Positions 6,710-7,686 of a stretch of DNA of 7,686 nt are shown in pieces. The notes beneath the pieces are model-generated. The model saw only the letters and a program-made list of their open reading frames with translations, had not been told where the DNA came from and searched no databases. The DNA lies in NCBI GenBank assembly GCA_039936115.1, contig JBDTIZ010000283.1, positions 1 through 7,686 of the forward strand, given 5' to 3'. Position numbers and translations under genes: made by a program. The number at the start of each line of letters is the position of its first letter. Position 1 is the stretch's first letter. Source of the stretch: DATIJJ01 sp039936115 (GTDB lineage: Bacteria > Pseudomonadota > Gammaproteobacteria > DSM-16500).

Positions 6710-7402
6710 TTAAATATTAAAATCGTACATAGCACCTACTACTACGCTATAAGTGTATATATGAGTCGAATGTGTGTAGTTAGCTGAAAAATTCTGGAAA
6801 GAGGAAAAATTTAAGCTGCCATAATCATGATAATTAGTTTCTGCGAACAATTTAACACGATCACTCATTCTATATCTCACACCTAAACCAGCGACAACAC
6901 CAAAAATATTTTTATTGGTGTTATACTGTAAAAAGATGGGATCATAACCAGCCGGGGATGTTACATAATCACGCACTGAGGCATGAGAAATACCCAGTTT
7001 TAAATAAGGAGAAAAATCATTTTGTGTGATAATGCCTGGTGCAAAAGTTAAATCCGTATGATTCGCTAATTCAATTTTATCTGAAAATGCTGTATTTGCC
7101 GCACCGCTTTGGTACAACGCAGAGTTCCCATCAAGATTTCCTGCGAGCTCTACATTTATAAAATAACGTGCAGTTATCAAATAGGTATACCCCAATGCTA
7201 AACCACCGGTATATCCATTTTGTAGGGAAGAATCATTAATATTCTGTGATATGAGATCTGTTTGATCAATGTAACTATTGTTAAATCGTGCTTCGAAAAT
7301 ACCGCCGTCAATCGCTCCATAAAATTGATTTTTAGGGGCAGCATAACTGATAGAGTTCCAGAGCAAAAGGTTAACGATGATTAGTTTTGTTAGCGAGTTC
7401 AT
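6710..7402 (-). CDS. Outer-membrane beta-barrel protein, OmpA-like eight-strand type
   Basis: The product is 230 residues. A Sec signal peptide (residues 1 to about 21, basic N-end, hydrophobic IIVNLLLW core, SYA cut site) is followed by alternating hydrophobic/polar strands rich in Gly, Tyr, Phe and Asn. Examples are FYGAIDGGIFEARF, GLALGYTYL, FSPYLKLGISHA and VAGLGVRYRM, with a terminal SVVVGAMYDFNI strand. This is the pattern of OMP_b-brl/OmpA-like small barrels common in Legionella and Coxiella. The last residue is Ile rather than the usual Phe, a slight departure from the barrel-insertion signal. Two ATGs are close together: at 7408 the Shine-Dalgarno AGGA would overlap the start itself, whereas ATG 7402 has AGGA (7411-7408) five bases upstream, so 7402 is chosen. 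It is the first gene of a two-gene unit with the sedolisin. Specific role (adhesin, porin, structural) unknown. Confidence 0.85.
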   Translation of the reverse strand: MNSLTKLIIVNLLLWNSISYAAPKNQFYGAIDGGIFEARFNNSYIDQTDLISQNINDSSLQNGYTGGLALGYTYLITARYFINVELAGNLDGNSALYQSGAANTAFSDKIELANHTDLTFAPGIITQNDFSPYLKLGISHASVRDYVTSPAGYDPIFLQYNTNKNIFGVVAGLGVRYRMSDRVKLFAETNYHDYGSLNFSSFQNFSANYTHSTHIYTYSVVVGAMYDFNI

Positions 7403-7407
7403 AAACA

Positions 7408-7411
7408 TCCT
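7408..7411 (-). promoter_or_regulatory. Ribosome binding site deciding the barrel-gene start
   Basis: AGGA read on the minus strand in AGGATGTTTATG. It overlaps the first ATG (7408-7406) and lies five bases before the second (7402-7400), which favours the shorter product by two residues. Confidence 0.6.
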
Positions 7412-7449
7412 GTTAATTTCTAGTTATGAGTCCATTAAAAAAGTTTTAT

Positions 7450-7477
7450 ATTTTAACATGTGTTTATTCAATGGCAA
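7450..7477 (-). promoter_or_regulatory. Sigma-70-like promoter of the barrel-sedolisin unit
   Basis: TTGCCA (7477-7472) and TAAAAT (7455-7450) are separated by 16 bases on the minus strand. Each matches its consensus at five of six positions. The start of transcription would be near 7443, giving a leader of about 40 bases. A dyad lies just upstream of the -35. Confidence 0.5.
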
Positions 7478-7479
7478 TG

Positions 7480-7494
7480 ATCCCCGCACGGGAT
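7480..7494. promoter_or_regulatory. Dyad ATCCC-CGCAC-GGGAT next to the -35
   Basis: This is a perfect five-base inverted repeat with a five-base centre, GC-rich in otherwise AT-rich DNA. It starts two bases upstream of the -35 hexamer of the barrel gene. The position suits an activator or repressor site, but the arms are short and chance cannot be excluded. Confidence 0.25.
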
Positions 7495-7686
7495 GGTACA
7501 ATTAACCGTAATTTTATACTGTTTTAATGCCAGTATCGTAGTATATGTTTAACTCCTAAGCTATATGGTGCGCGCGTCAGATGCTAAAAAGGATAGTTGA
7601 TTATAAGGCCGCTGAAATAAATAAACTTTTGAATAATAGAATTAAAAAAATATCAGGAACATGACTATCTAGGCGCTAAATCTTTA

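Noticed and set aside
6020..6787. Several 66-72 codon frames overlapping the sedolisin and barrel genes
   Set aside because: They are shadows of genes with clear catalytic or structural signatures.
7580..7663. Short frame of 27 codons starting ATGCTAAAAAGG
   Set aside because: Too short, no ribosome binding site, and no known small-protein family is recognised.

Overview
The window is AT-rich, low-GC bacterial DNA. Its content suggests a gammaproteobacterium of the Legionellales type (Legionella, Coxiella, Berkiella or Aquicella-like), an intracellular bacterium of protists or animals. The hints are a large orphan protein behind a PmrA-box-like promoter, a flavoprotein monooxygenase ending in a eukaryotic-style CaaX box, a small outer-membrane beta-barrel paired with a secreted sedolisin, and mobile-element debris between the genes. 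The lineage is inferred; no rRNA or housekeeping marker is present.

Layout. The first ~20 bases hold the cut end of a GGGGCGAACC-type intergenic repeat. Bases 129-2411 (minus) encode a 760-residue protein of unknown function, built of several alpha/beta modules with a basic tail. Its promoter contains a CTTAA-N6-CTTAA element between -35 and -10. Bases 2519-2830 (plus) hold the 5' end of a transposase gene, followed by degenerate sequence and a GC-richer palindromic block up to ~3060. Bases 3165-5018 (plus) encode a 617-residue FAD-dependent monooxygenase-like protein whose last four residues are CTVM. A roughly 560-base AT-rich gap follows. Bases 7402-5580 (minus) carry a two-gene unit: a 230-residue outer-membrane barrel, then, 14 bases later, a 371-residue exported S53 (sedolisin) peptidase without the usual prodomain. 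The last ~190 bases show no convincing gene.

How the genes may work together. The barrel and the sedolisin both have Sec signal peptides and probably share one transcript from a TTGCCA-16-TAAAAT promoter, so they form an envelope/extracellular pair. The flavoprotein and the 760-residue protein lack signal peptides and have features expected of proteins delivered into a host by a type IVB (Dot/Icm) system: a host prenylation motif in one and a PmrA-like operator in the other. The most striking observation is the flavoenzyme with a canonical CaaX terminus, which may be anchored to host membranes by the host's farnesyltransferase.
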